Positions 17,800 through 26,961 of a stretch of 64,000 bases of DNA are shown piece after piece. The notes below the pieces were generated by a model that was not told the DNA's origin, ran no database searches, and saw only the letters and a program-made list of their open reading frames with translations. Position 1 is the first letter of the stretch. Every line of letters starts with the position of its first letter. The DNA is from Brevibacillus ruminantium (GTDB taxonomy: Bacteria > Bacillota > Bacilli > Brevibacillales > Brevibacillaceae), in the NCBI RefSeq assembly GCF_023746555.1, contig NZ_CP098755.1, positions 4,720,001 through 4,784,000 of the forward strand, given 5' to 3'. Both the position numbers and the translations under genes were made by a program.

Positions 17800-18207
17800 T
17801 CAGGCCTTGGAAGCATCGGATTGTTCTTCCCGCGATTCATGCTGCTTTCTGGAGATGTACTTCAGCTCATCCAGCAATTCATTCTCCGAATAACTCTCCG
17901 GTAAGAAGCGGACGCCATAGACAAATCCCTCTTGGCTTTGCTTCAGCCAGATAAACTCCCCCACGATGCTGAAAGCTGTCCGTTCTAGGGTAAACTCGAT
18001 CAAGACCTGCGTATGTTCCGGGACTTTCAGCGGTGAAACGGCCTTTGCCCCTTTCAAGCTGATGTCCAGCAAATGTATTTCTCCTTTTTTGGTTTCAACT
18101 TCCCGCCCCTGTATTTTCAGGATGGCAAACGTTGCGGCCAAAGGGGCAGGAAAGGTGAATCGAAAACCTTCTTGCCTTTTAAAATGGATGAAATCTGTTT
18201 CCACCAT
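17800..18207 (-). CDS. PilZ domain protein
   Basis: A small protein of about 135 residues formed almost entirely by a PilZ domain, the c-di-GMP-binding fold. The N-terminal arginine motif reads FKRQEGFRF and the second motif is DISLKG (D-x-S-x-x-G). The first Arg of the classic RxxxR falls on Gln, though the preceding Arg is kept, so ligand binding is uncertain. GTAAGGAGC sits directly before ATGATGGTG, so ATG 18207 or GTG 18204 is the better-spaced start. It lies upstream of a chemoreceptor gene, which fits a motility role. Confidence 0.75.
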   Translation of the reverse strand: MVETDFIHFKRQEGFRFTFPAPLAATFAILKIQGREVETKKGEIHLLDISLKGAKAVSPLKVPEHTQVLIEFTLERTAFSIVGEFIWLKQSQEGFVYGVRFLPESYSENELLDELKYISRKQHESREEQSDASKA

Positions 18208-18396
18208 CATGCTCCTTACTCGATCATTTTTTTTACTATTCTCCTTATCGGCATTTTCCTCCTTCCCATAAACGGCAGCGTTTCTTTTCAAAGTATTGGT
18301 ATGAACGGCTCCCAATCAGACATCCCGCTTACCCAAACCAATTCAGAAATGTTACAATTAATACACCATCTCGTAGGCCGTTAAAAAGTAAAAAGG

Positions 18397-20127
18397 GTGA
18401 GATTTTTGTTAAAGCGGTTGTTTGTGATTTTGTATTTGCTATTTTATTTCGTCCTCTACCTGCTCTTCCTCCTGATTCACTATCTTTCGTTCGGATTGAT
18501 AAAAAAGCTGCGGCCGCCTTTCCTGGAGACCAAGCCTGATACGATTGACCATGAGCTTCTCGATCGACTCTGGGAAAAGGGAGAAGCCGAAGAGGCCTTT
18601 TCGATCCTGGACGATCAGTTGAAAAAGGACCCGCGCGACTATCATGCGCTGAATAAAAAAGCCATGTATCTCATCTATCAGGGAAAGAATGAAGAGGCGT
18701 TGCTTCTTCTCGATCAGGCACTGGGGATTCAGCCTGCTTTCGACTCGGCACTGAACAACAAAAGCTGGGCCCTGCACAACCTGGAGCGCTATGAGGAATC
18801 GCTGACATACATTGAGGCCGCCATCCAAAATTCGGGAGGCACCTCCTCTGTGGAATACGTCAACAAAGGGAATGCGCTCAAAGGCTTGCAACGCTATGAA
18901 GAAGCGGAGGCAGCCTACCTGCAAGCGACGGAGCTGGGGGGCTGCCGGGTAGCCTGGTATAGACTCGGCAAGCTGTATGAAGAGATAGATCGTGGTGAGC
19001 AGGCTGCTGCCGCTTTCGTCAGTTATGTGGACGAAGACCCCGATGACCCGGACGCCTATCATTTTCTCGCGGATTGCTATGAGAATCTGGGTGACCATGA
19101 GAAGCTGCTCGATGTCTACACGAGGTGGACTGCTGTCACGCCCGACGATGTGATGATCCCTTACAAAAAGGGAAAGTTGCTGATGGAAAAAAACCGGTGG
19201 GAGGAGGCGCGGGAGCATTATCAGACGGCTTTGGAGCAGTTTCCAGAAGACGGTGACCTCCTTTACGGCATGGGAAAAACGCTTTGCTCTCTGAATCAGC
19301 CCGAAGCTGCGGTCGACTACCTGCTGCAAGCGATTAAATGGGATCGCAGTTTAATCGAAAATATCACCGATGACCCTGTGTGCGAGGCTGCCGTAGAAAA
19401 TGATCGCTTTCAAACATCCATCCGCGAGCGGGCTCGAAAGCTGCAAGAACGCTATGATCAGTTGGCAAGAAGCTTCCCCCTTGGGGAATTTGAGAGCAAC
19501 AGCGGTACATTACTGGTATCGGATCCCTGCTATGAACGGGACATCTGGTGCCAAGGTGTGGTAGAAAACGCTGCCCGGGGTAAATGGACCGCCGTCGTAG
19601 AAAAGCTGGATATGGGTGATTGGGGAGATCGCTGCTCGGCTTTGATGGTGTACCATGAATCGCTCTTGGAATTCGGCCATATTACGTGGGAGCCATGCTC
19701 GTTTGTGATTGGCGTAGACAGCGGACAGGCAGGTGTCTTCGACGAATCTGTCTATCGCAATGATGAATCGGTCATCGGCCCGACCGAATTCATGCCGGAA
19801 GACAAATGGTATTCCTCCTGTTGCGATCAAACGCTGGGCGAGCTGGGAGCGGGCCTGATCAATGGCGGTGCTGTTTCCAGTTCGGGGCTGGGTGACGGTG
19901 CCTATGAAGCCTTCGTCTGCCAGAACCAGGACGGGGTGATTGTCGCTGTCAAAATCGTCTTTCTGACCGCTGAGGATCTCTATGACTGGGAAGAAGAAGA
20001 GGAAACAGAGGAAGAGAACGACCCGGACTACTCGGAAGACCCGGAAGATTCAGGTGAGCGGGAAGGTTTGGATGAACAAGAAGGAAAGACAAACAAAGAG
20101 AGCGCAAAAGCGAGGAATAATGAATAA
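18397..20127 (+). CDS. membrane-anchored TPR protein with C-terminal DUF4241 domain
   Basis: A 576-residue fusion. Residues 1-35 form a hydrophobic anchor. Residues 45-340 hold about eight TPR units (for example ALNKKAMYLIYQGKNEEAL, YVNKGNALKGLQRYEEAE). Residues 365-530 match DUF4241, with SGTLLVSDPCYE, VIGVDSGQAGVFDE and SSGLGDGAYEAF. The tail is very acidic (DWEEEEETEEEND). DUF4241 has no established function and I know no typical TPR partner. GTG 18397 is used, but TTG 18406 is better placed after GGGTGAG. It is followed by a convergent anti-sigma gene. Confidence 0.8.
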   Translation: MRFLLKRLFVILYLLFYFVLYLLFLLIHYLSFGLIKKLRPPFLETKPDTIDHELLDRLWEKGEAEEAFSILDDQLKKDPRDYHALNKKAMYLIYQGKNEEALLLLDQALGIQPAFDSALNNKSWALHNLERYEESLTYIEAAIQNSGGTSSVEYVNKGNALKGLQRYEEAEAAYLQATELGGCRVAWYRLGKLYEEIDRGEQAAAAFVSYVDEDPDDPDAYHFLADCYENLGDHEKLLDVYTRWTAVTPDDVMIPYKKGKLLMEKNRWEEAREHYQTALEQFPEDGDLLYGMGKTLCSLNQPEAAVDYLLQAIKWDRSLIENITDDPVCEAAVENDRFQTSIRERARKLQERYDQLARSFPLGEFESNSGTLLVSDPCYERDIWCQGVVENAARGKWTAVVEKLDMGDWGDRCSALMVYHESLLEFGHITWEPCSFVIGVDSGQAGVFDESVYRNDESVIGPTEFMPEDKWYSSCCDQTLGELGAGLINGGAVSSSGLGDGAYEAFVCQNQDGVIVAVKIVFLTAEDLYDWEEEEETEEENDPDYSEDPEDSGEREGLDEQEGKTNKESAKARNNE

Positions 20128-20255
20128 ACGAGCTTTACAAAGAAAGGAGACGGTGCAGCATAGCCCGTCTCCCTTTTTCTGCTGGATTCCCAAAACAATG
20201 CTTTCAATTGAAACATGACAGGAGTCAATCCGTGAGCGCTGATTCCGAAGCAGAT

Positions 20256-21830
20256 TTAGTCAATCTTGCCCGTGAGCGCTTCGATTGCCCATGGCTGTTG
20301 GGTATCCTGCCTGATCTGGTAGACCAGAACGGGTTCGTTTCTGTCTTTCGCCCAATAGACCAGCTCCAACGGAACGTTTTGCACAAATTGGGCGGCAGCA
20401 TCCTTGAGTGGGAGTGCCTGCGCTTTATCTGGAAGCACAAACGAGCTCTGCGAAAAATCACCCTCGATACGGGTCACCATCCCGCTAGTCATCTCCACCG
20501 CGACCTTGTAAGATTCGTCCAACACGGGAACCCCCTGATACATAGGCGCAAAGAGAAAGGTCGCTTGGCCCTGATTCTGACCGGCTGACTTCACCAGGAC
20601 CTGATCCACATTGGCGGGGAGGTATTTCGCCAACCCGGCCAACGCTATCTTCTCTGCCTGCTGAAGCGATGACTTCGATTGGACGGCCGGCTGAAACGAT
20701 CCTTCCAACGAGTAGCCGATAAAGCTGCCATCATCCGTGGTTTTCAGACGTACCCTGCGATTTTCACCTAGACTCCAGTTAAAGGAGAGCCCTTGCTCGT
20801 CGATCGTCATAAATGCTTCGCCTTTTACCTCGATGCCAAACTCTTGCTGCATGACTTGAGCAGCCGTGCCCGCATCTTTGACGATGAGCTTTTTTCCCTC
20901 TCCCCGAACGGAAGCTACCCGTTTTTCTTCCCTGCTTACCAGGAGTTCGCCTGTCTTGGCATCGACGACCGCATCGGGATCGATCCGGTACTGAAGCACG
21001 GGATGCTCCTTGCCTGCGTACACCAGTCCGAGCGTAGAGGCCAGCTTCTGAGCCGCAGCTGCCCTGTCGATCACTGGAGTCTGCGGTGTCACCCGAGGCT
21101 TCTCCACTTCGGGATAGAGCAGGAGACTTATTTTGCCGTTGTCCGGATTTATTTCCACAACCGCGCTGCTTTGCTGGAGCGGAATGCCTTGTACCAGCCG
21201 CCGAAAAGCAATGTATCCTTCTGGCTGACGCGAATGGGCAGGGTCGATCTCGTAGTCCTTGCCTTGCTCGCCGAGCTTCTCCCGCAGATAGCGCTGGGCC
21301 TGCTCTTCCAAAGCCGTCATCCTGCGCGGTGTGGCGTCCACTGTCTTGTTGGGGACAACACCTTCTCCAGTTTGAACAGTGTGTTCAGTGGGCAAGCTCC
21401 CCATGCCCGTTTCTTGGGCAGCGGGCGATTCTCCTGCAGCGAGTTTTCCTCCTGCAGTCGGCTTTTCTACTGATTCCAGCGGCTCGACGGGCGGAGCCGC
21501 AGCGGAAGCCTCCTGCCCCTCTTTCTGTTCCTGGGACAACATGGCAGAGGAAGGCTCCGCGATGGTCTGTGCCGTGTAAGTCTGCGGCAACCTCTGTGGT
21601 ATCTTCTCAACCATGTATCCCTTGTTGATCCACAAGCCCATCAGCGCTGCTACGGCAATCGTTCCGATGTATGCGGCAAACTGGGTCATCCCGCTTTTTC
21701 GCTGAACACCTCTCGCTTGACGAATGAGCCGTTCCTTGCCAATCCTCTTCCAATCCTGCCGAGGCAGCCTGGCCTCCTGTTTGATTTGCCTCAGCATCTG
21801 GATGAGATCTTCATCATTTGACAAACCCAT
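20256..21830 (-). CDS. YcdB/YcdC-domain anti-sigma factor candidate (module 1)
   Basis: A 524-residue protein with a cytoplasmic N-terminus (1-48), a single TM near residues 50-67 (FAAYIGTIAVAALMGLWI), a Ser/Pro/Glu-rich linker, then extracytoplasmic YcdB/YcdC-PepSY-like repeats with the tell-tale INPDNGKISLL, VDAKTGELLVS and IEALTGKID turns. It overlaps the preceding ECF sigma gene by 17 bp. The topology and coupling are those of a membrane anti-sigma factor, although no zinc H-x3-C-x2-C motif is present. C-terminal blocks are clearly related to the neighbours at 22392 and 24127. The sensed signal is unknown. Confidence 0.8.
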   Translation of the reverse strand: MGLSNDEDLIQMLRQIKQEARLPRQDWKRIGKERLIRQARGVQRKSGMTQFAAYIGTIAVAALMGLWINKGYMVEKIPQRLPQTYTAQTIAEPSSAMLSQEQKEGQEASAAAPPVEPLESVEKPTAGGKLAAGESPAAQETGMGSLPTEHTVQTGEGVVPNKTVDATPRRMTALEEQAQRYLREKLGEQGKDYEIDPAHSRQPEGYIAFRRLVQGIPLQQSSAVVEINPDNGKISLLLYPEVEKPRVTPQTPVIDRAAAAQKLASTLGLVYAGKEHPVLQYRIDPDAVVDAKTGELLVSREEKRVASVRGEGKKLIVKDAGTAAQVMQQEFGIEVKGEAFMTIDEQGLSFNWSLGENRRVRLKTTDDGSFIGYSLEGSFQPAVQSKSSLQQAEKIALAGLAKYLPANVDQVLVKSAGQNQGQATFLFAPMYQGVPVLDESYKVAVEMTSGMVTRIEGDFSQSSFVLPDKAQALPLKDAAAQFVQNVPLELVYWAKDRNEPVLVYQIRQDTQQPWAIEALTGKID

Positions 21831-22353
21831 TGACCATCCCCCCTTCCTCTGACTGCGCCAGTATTTTTTTTAATGACTGTAGCCCCCGGTGACAGTCCAC
21901 TCTCACCTTTGTCTCCGGGATGGAGAGGATTTCAGCTGTTTCCTTCACACTGTACTCCTCAATGTATCGGAGAATCACGATGATGCGAAGCTGCGGCTTC
22001 AGCTTTTGCAGCGCTTGCTGGATGTGACGCATCTCCTCCTTCAGCTCCAATTCCGGTTCCGGCAGTCCTTCTTTGGTCACGAGACGGGCCAGCCAGTTGT
22101 CCGAAAACAGCCGCTGCCACCTCCGCTTGCGGTATTGATCGATCGCCACGTATTTGGCAATCGTGAACAGCCATGTCTTCATCGTCACACGCCCATCGTA
22201 CTGCGGCAGTACCTTTAACAGTCGTGAAAACACTTCCTGCGTCAGATCTTCAGCGTCCTCCTGCCTATTCGTAAAGTACAGCAGGAAATAGTAAATAGCG
22301 TCGTAATACGTTTCGTAAATCTCGCTGATCCGCTTTTCCAGATCATCTGACAA
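21814..22353 (-). CDS. ECF RNA polymerase sigma factor (module 1)
   Basis: A 179-residue ECF sigma factor. Region 2 (residues 10-80) has EDAEDLTQEVFSRLLK and TWLFTIAKYVAIDQYRKRR; region 4 (115-170) has LRIIVILRYIEEYSVKETAEIL followed by a helix-turn-helix. The start is TTG with GGGAGGGAG upstream. It lies 38 bp after the exported YcdB protein and overlaps its presumed anti-sigma. The ECF-type promoter at 23992-24017 precedes the whole operon, which suggests that this sigma drives its own transcription. Confidence 0.92.
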   Translation of the reverse strand: MSDDLEKRISEIYETYYDAIYYFLLYFTNRQEDAEDLTQEVFSRLLKVLPQYDGRVTMKTWLFTIAKYVAIDQYRKRRWQRLFSDNWLARLVTKEGLPEPELELKEEMRHIQQALQKLKPQLRIIVILRYIEEYSVKETAEILSIPETKVRVDCHRGLQSLKKILAQSEEGGMVNGFVK

Positions 22354-22391
22354 CAGACTCCCTCCCCGTCTTCTGAACCTATCACGGGTTC

Positions 22392-23924
22392 CTACTCTTC
22401 CTCTCCATAGCGGTACAGCTCACCGGTGATCGCATCCACCTCGTAATCCATATCGGTCATTGCATAAACCAGCCTGGTGGCCTTCTCCTCGGTTCCCTCG
22501 TCCAAGGTATAATTGAGCTGGAGCGGATATTTTTTGAGGTATTTTTGGGCCGCTGCTTCCGGTGAGATCGCTTTCTTGGGGTCAGGAAGCGACGACAGCT
22601 GCGAGTCCATATCCTGGAGCCTCCAGTCGAGCTGAAGAACTTTTCCGGTCACCGCGTCGACATCGGCCAGCAGCATCGTGTCTTCAACCGGAATCCCGCC
22701 ATGAGTCAAGCTGAACTGAAAGGTGTGGAGCAGCTTGCTTTCATCGTATTGAGAATAATGTTCGGCTCCCAGTCTCATCACCTCTTTGATATCCAAAGGC
22801 AAATATTCCGACAGCTCTGCCACAGCGATTTTCAATGCCTGCTCGGCGTTCAGCTTCTTGTCTGCCCCGTTTTTCTGCCGGCCGTCCAGTACTTGATACC
22901 GCGTGATTTTTCCTGTTTGTTTGTCCGCATACAAGGAGCCGATGATCCCCGTCTCTGTCTGCCAGAGATAATTCGTCTCTTTCCCCTCCTCCACTTCCTG
23001 GAACGCCACGCGTCCTTTCGTAAAGTCAAAGCCGGTTTTGGCAGCGAGAAATGAAGCGGCCTCCTCTTTTGTTTTCACAGCCGGCTGTAAGCCCTTTGGC
23101 TGGATTTTCACCATCTGGCTCTGACTGCCGCCGGAATCCGAACGAGCTTTTCCCGTACGCGCATCGATGTCTCCTGACGTCGGCCGATAGAGAAGTCTGA
23201 TGGTTTTTCCATCTGTCTCACGTGCGTATACGAGCTTCATGTGGGCAGCAAACGTCTTTTCCACCTGCTCCTTGGGCAAGGCTTCTTTCGGATCGTCAAA
23301 CGTGATGTTCGGCTCCTTGCTGAGGACCACTTTTCTTCGGTTGCCATCCACTGCCTTTGAGTGCATGTAGCCGTCACTGTCCACCGTAAGAATGACCGTA
23401 TCATTGCGAAAAGGAATGCCGTTTACCATTTTATGGAATATAACAGAGGTTTTGCCCATATCCACTGTCTCATTCACCTGATAGCCGCCCATATCCTCCC
23501 CGTACCACGCTTTCATGAAGGCAACGGCTGCTTCCTTGGCTTTTTCGGGCGGATACGTAGATTGGAAACCTCCAGTCCCTTTTACATGGCGAAAGGTAAG
23601 GGGGTCTCCTGTCTGCTGATCAAAGGTGAAAGAGACGTTTGGGATCTTCTTCTCCTGAGACTGGTACTTTGTTACGATAAGCAATGCCTCTTTCTCATCC
23701 AGCTTTACTTCCAGGATGGGGTAATCCTTCAGATAAGGAAGCAAGCGATTGGCCTTTTCCAACCCTTTTTCAATTTTCTCCATCAGTTGAGGGTCGATCT
23801 GTGCCGACGCATTGCTTTCTGCTTTTGCCGAAGCAGAGACATTCGTTGAACTCGCGCCAATCGGGGTCGCCGCCACCATACTGGCAGCGAGCAGTACCAA
23901 CATGCCTTGTGAAAATGTTTTCAT
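22392..23924 (-). CDS. secreted YcdB/YcdC-domain protein (module 1)
   Basis: A 510-residue exported protein with a signal peptide (residues 1-24, MKTFSQGMLVLLAASMVAA then TPIGA) and two YcdB/YcdC-PepSY-like domains. Repeated turns such as VDAVTGKVLQLDW and VDAITGELYRYGE mark the domain ends, and the C-terminal PDPKKAISPEAAAQKYLK recurs in the anti-sigma protein at 24127 as PDKKRAISVEQAAQAYLN. There is no catalytic domain, so it resembles a free propeptide or inhibitor-like module. It is the first gene of module 1, downstream of a TGAAAC-N16-CGAA promoter, and may be a secreted ligand or modulator for the adjacent anti-sigma factor; that role is inference. Confidence 0.8.
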   Translation of the reverse strand: MKTFSQGMLVLLAASMVAATPIGASSTNVSASAKAESNASAQIDPQLMEKIEKGLEKANRLLPYLKDYPILEVKLDEKEALLIVTKYQSQEKKIPNVSFTFDQQTGDPLTFRHVKGTGGFQSTYPPEKAKEAAVAFMKAWYGEDMGGYQVNETVDMGKTSVIFHKMVNGIPFRNDTVILTVDSDGYMHSKAVDGNRRKVVLSKEPNITFDDPKEALPKEQVEKTFAAHMKLVYARETDGKTIRLLYRPTSGDIDARTGKARSDSGGSQSQMVKIQPKGLQPAVKTKEEAASFLAAKTGFDFTKGRVAFQEVEEGKETNYLWQTETGIIGSLYADKQTGKITRYQVLDGRQKNGADKKLNAEQALKIAVAELSEYLPLDIKEVMRLGAEHYSQYDESKLLHTFQFSLTHGGIPVEDTMLLADVDAVTGKVLQLDWRLQDMDSQLSSLPDPKKAISPEAAAQKYLKKYPLQLNYTLDEGTEEKATRLVYAMTDMDYEVDAITGELYRYGEEE

Positions 23925-23991
23925 GGTATTCTCCTCACTTTTTTGATTACTTCTTGTGTTTTTTTCCTTTTTTGTTTGAACTCACCCCTTA

Positions 23992-24017
23992 TTCGAATGA
24001 AGTCGTTTTTCGTTTCA
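23992..24017 (-). promoter_or_regulatory. ECF-type promoter of module 1
   Basis: On the minus strand TGAAAC, exactly 16 bp, then CGAATA. This is nearly the SigW/SigX-type consensus TGAAAC-N16-CGTA. It lies about 70 bp upstream of the secreted YcdB gene that opens the sigma operon. Confidence 0.6.
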
Positions 24018-24070
24018 ACTTTTACCAAAAAAATTTCTAAACGTGGACTAAAACCGTATGCTGTCAGCAA

Positions 24071-24106
24071 AAAAACATCCCGCCACTTGAAAAGTGAAAC
24101 GGGATG
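24071..24106 (-). terminator. terminator of module 2
   Basis: CATCCCG (24076-24082) pairs with CGGGATG (24100-24106), with an inner ACTT/AAGT stem; the minus strand continues with seven T after the stem. Confidence 0.85.
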
Positions 24107-24126
24107 CTGTATTTTGCTATTTGCCC

Positions 24127-26304
24127 TTACCGGATGACTGCTTTACCGGTGATAGCATCCAGATGGATGATGCGTTCGGCATATTCCTCGTTCATCGGCA
24201 CATAAATCAGCTTGGGCTCCACCAGCTTCTCTCCCTCTACCCCCTTCAGGGTATAGGCCAGTTGAAGCGGCATGATGTTCAGGTAGGCTTGAGCAGCCTG
24301 CTCGACAGAAATTGCCCGCTTCTTGTCAGGGAGCGCCACTGCAGCGGTCATATCGGTTCTGTTCAAGAATCCATTCGCTTTTCCTGTTGACGGGTCGACC
24401 GTGACAATATACGCTTCGTTCGCATTTTGCTCAAGAACAGGTACGCCCTCATGACTCTTGATGAATTCAAACTGCCAGTCGCCGGAAGAGACGGGAGTAG
24501 ACTGGCCCGGCTCTATCACCTGACTGAGCTGTACTTCTTCTACACCGGGGTCTGTATACGTTTTGAGGACACGAATCGCTTCCTGGAAGGCATCCTGCTG
24601 TGAGACCGTGATCTGAGTGTCTGTTCGCGGAATTTCCACCTGAATGACACGCCCTGTCTGTCCATCCGTGACGACTTCCAATCGCTTCTGATCTTTTGTC
24701 TCCCATTTGTATACTTTCTGTTTTCTACCGTCTTCTCGGTCATATTCATGCAGTTTCAATCCCTGAAGATGGACGCCCCATTCATCTGTCAGCAATCTGG
24801 CGGCTTCTTCCTTCGTTTTGACAGCGGGTTGATCAGGCTTTCCTGTCCCCATACGGATTGGTTCGTGCGTGGAGAGTTGATCATACTCCATCCCGTTGTT
24901 CCCCAGTCCGTATCTGATTTTTCCTGTCTCCGCATCAATATACCAGTAGAGTGAGCGAGTATCTCCCATCTGCAGATAAGCAACGGCGGGTGTGTATTCC
25001 AGCAACGGACCGGCCTCGACCGGCTCGCGGGTAACCGGGTCCCGCTTGAAGACGACGTTTTCGATATAGCGCAGCTTCATGTTCTCGGCTACAGCCTGTT
25101 TGGCGTCTTGCAAGGGCAACGCCTTTGACGGGTCGGGCAGACGCGCCAGATCGATCTGATCCACCGACTTCCCGTAGCCCAATACACGCCCCTCCCTGTC
25201 GACAGCTACGTACAGATGATCCTCCAACACCGGAAGACCATCATGATAGCGCCTGTACCGAGGGATATCGGTATTACCCGTTTCGCGATAGTTTTTCCAG
25301 TCTTTCTCCAGGATCTGCTGTAAAAACTGATTGGCTTTTTCGAGCGCGAGCGATTTTGGCGCCCATTCCGGCGGATCGACCTGATCACCCATTCTCCCAA
25401 CCTGGTAGGAAAGCAGTGTATGACCGTCTCTCCCCACACTGACCAGGGCGGTATGCCCTTTTTTGTCTGCTCCCGCCAATGTCAGCGCATGGCCGGAAGA
25501 TGAGGCATCTTTGTTTGCCAGCACATAATCAGCTTTCCATTCAGGAAGTGCTTTCTCCAGTTTGGCCAGGAGTGCTTGCTCGTCCTGGTTGATATAACCG
25601 TAGGATACGATGCGGCCGGAACCGTCTACCCATACCGAGAGATCGGAAGACGTGGCCCCTTTTCCGTTCCCCGTCTGTTTAAAGGCGACATACATGCCGT
25701 TCACATCCAGCTCCAGGTAGCCATTCTGGGGGCGATAAATTTCCCTCGCGGCCACCTGTCGGTACTGCTCGCTTTTCTCTCCGAGGAATGTGCGGAGAAA
25801 CGCAGTTGCTTTCTCTTTTGCCATCTCTTCCGACGGCGCTTGCAGGTCCGTTTCGCCCGTCGTCCATTTAAAAACTTCCACATCCTGACTGGTCCGATTA
25901 ATCGCCACTTTGGCAAACTCACGGTCGCTTTTTCTCAGTACGGCTTGAATCGTCCCTGAGGCTGTGTCCTTTATTTCCAGCTGATAGCTGCTGAGCTCTG
26001 GGATTGCTGTTTGGAGCGGCTGCAATGCCTTTTGCACCATTGCCTTGGCTTTTTGTTCCGATAGAATGGAGGCCGATTGCTGCCAGCCCTCCTTAAACTC
26101 CGCAGGCATCCCGGTCCACACACCGAGGGCAAGCGCCAGGCAAGCTGCAATCGTTCCAAACATGTATATCCGGCTAGACTTTTTTCGCCTGGTTGCCAAC
26201 TGATCGTAAATTCGTTTCTCCAATTCGGGCGTGAATGTCACATCCTGTACCACTTTACGGCTGGAATTTTGGACCGCTTCGCGAAGCTCTTTGTCTACGT
26301 CCAT
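24127..26304 (-). CDS. YcdB/YcdC-domain anti-sigma factor candidate (module 2)
   Basis: A 725-residue protein with a cytoplasmic N-terminus of about 43 residues, one TM near 45-63 (IYMFGTIAACLALALGVW), and a long outer part with at least three YcdB/YcdC-PepSY-like repeats (for example YIDAETGKIRYGLG, VTVDPSTGKANGFL, HLDAITGKAVIR). It is larger than its module 1 counterpart by about 200 residues, with one extra repeat block. The ATG follows GGAGGGATTGG and the gene overlaps the sigma stop by 10 bp. Arrangement and topology make it the probable anti-sigma factor of the neighbouring ECF sigma. Confidence 0.8.
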   Translation of the reverse strand: MDVDKELREAVQNSSRKVVQDVTFTPELEKRIYDQLATRRKKSSRIYMFGTIAACLALALGVWTGMPAEFKEGWQQSASILSEQKAKAMVQKALQPLQTAIPELSSYQLEIKDTASGTIQAVLRKSDREFAKVAINRTSQDVEVFKWTTGETDLQAPSEEMAKEKATAFLRTFLGEKSEQYRQVAAREIYRPQNGYLELDVNGMYVAFKQTGNGKGATSSDLSVWVDGSGRIVSYGYINQDEQALLAKLEKALPEWKADYVLANKDASSSGHALTLAGADKKGHTALVSVGRDGHTLLSYQVGRMGDQVDPPEWAPKSLALEKANQFLQQILEKDWKNYRETGNTDIPRYRRYHDGLPVLEDHLYVAVDREGRVLGYGKSVDQIDLARLPDPSKALPLQDAKQAVAENMKLRYIENVVFKRDPVTREPVEAGPLLEYTPAVAYLQMGDTRSLYWYIDAETGKIRYGLGNNGMEYDQLSTHEPIRMGTGKPDQPAVKTKEEAARLLTDEWGVHLQGLKLHEYDREDGRKQKVYKWETKDQKRLEVVTDGQTGRVIQVEIPRTDTQITVSQQDAFQEAIRVLKTYTDPGVEEVQLSQVIEPGQSTPVSSGDWQFEFIKSHEGVPVLEQNANEAYIVTVDPSTGKANGFLNRTDMTAAVALPDKKRAISVEQAAQAYLNIMPLQLAYTLKGVEGEKLVEPKLIYVPMNEEYAERIIHLDAITGKAVIR

Positions 26305-26861
26305 TCCAATCCCTCCTTTTCCAACAGTGTCCTGAATTGTTTGCGCGCCCGTGACAGCTTCGCCCGCACTACCTCTTCCGATACATCCATCACCTGCGCG
26401 ATTTCTTTAATTCGCAAGTCTTCATAGTAATGAAGCACAATCACTTGCCTGTACCGCGGTGACATCGCCATGACTCTCTCCGCAATTTGTTCTTTGGTCC
26501 AATTTCCGATTACGGCTTGCTCTACCCGCTCGTCGTCCTCGCGATCCGGGAGTCCATCTTTGAGGAAGGTCGAGAAGATGCGGCGAAAGGACCAGGAACG
26601 CAGGTATTTTTTTGACTCGTTGATGGCAATCCGATACAACCAGGTTTTCATGTTGCTCTCCGCCCGAAAGGTATGCAAGCTGCGAAATGCCTTCAGGAAA
26701 ACCTCTTGGGTAATATCCTCTGCCATGCTGCGGTCTTTGACGATGAGATAGACCATCTGAATGATTTTGTCTCCGTACTGTCTCATCATCTGTTCCAAGA
26801 CAGCCTCATGGGTCATGCGAAGCGCCTGATCCGCCTGATTGGTATCTTGGTACACGCTCAT
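26295..26861 (-). CDS. ECF RNA polymerase sigma factor (module 2)
   Basis: A 188-residue ECF sigma factor. Region 2 shows MAEDITQEVFLKAFRSL and TWLYRIAINESKKYLR; region 4 shows YRQVIVLHYYEDLRIKEIAQVM and a recognition helix. I chose ATG 26861, with AAGGGG 5 nt upstream; a start at 26906 would add 15 residues of low complexity. It sits 100 bp downstream of the exported protein gene and overlaps its anti-sigma. The intergenic CGTC at a plausible -10 lacks a matching -35, so I could not assign a promoter. Confidence 0.92.
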   Translation of the reverse strand: MSVYQDTNQADQALRMTHEAVLEQMMRQYGDKIIQMVYLIVKDRSMAEDITQEVFLKAFRSLHTFRAESNMKTWLYRIAINESKKYLRSWSFRRIFSTFLKDGLPDREDDERVEQAVIGNWTKEQIAERVMAMSPRYRQVIVLHYYEDLRIKEIAQVMDVSEEVVRAKLSRARKQFRTLLEKEGLEWT

Positions 26862-26961
26862 AGATCCCCTTCCCGTCATATGGCCCTGACCCTCTCTGTT
26901 CCCCATCGGTCCAAAAGACGACAGATGCTTTTCAAACCTTGTCTGTTATCCTGAAGCATTC

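Noticed and set aside
18439-19329. A 296-codon minus-strand frame antisense to the TPR protein.
   Set aside because: Antisense shadow of a repetitive TPR coding region.
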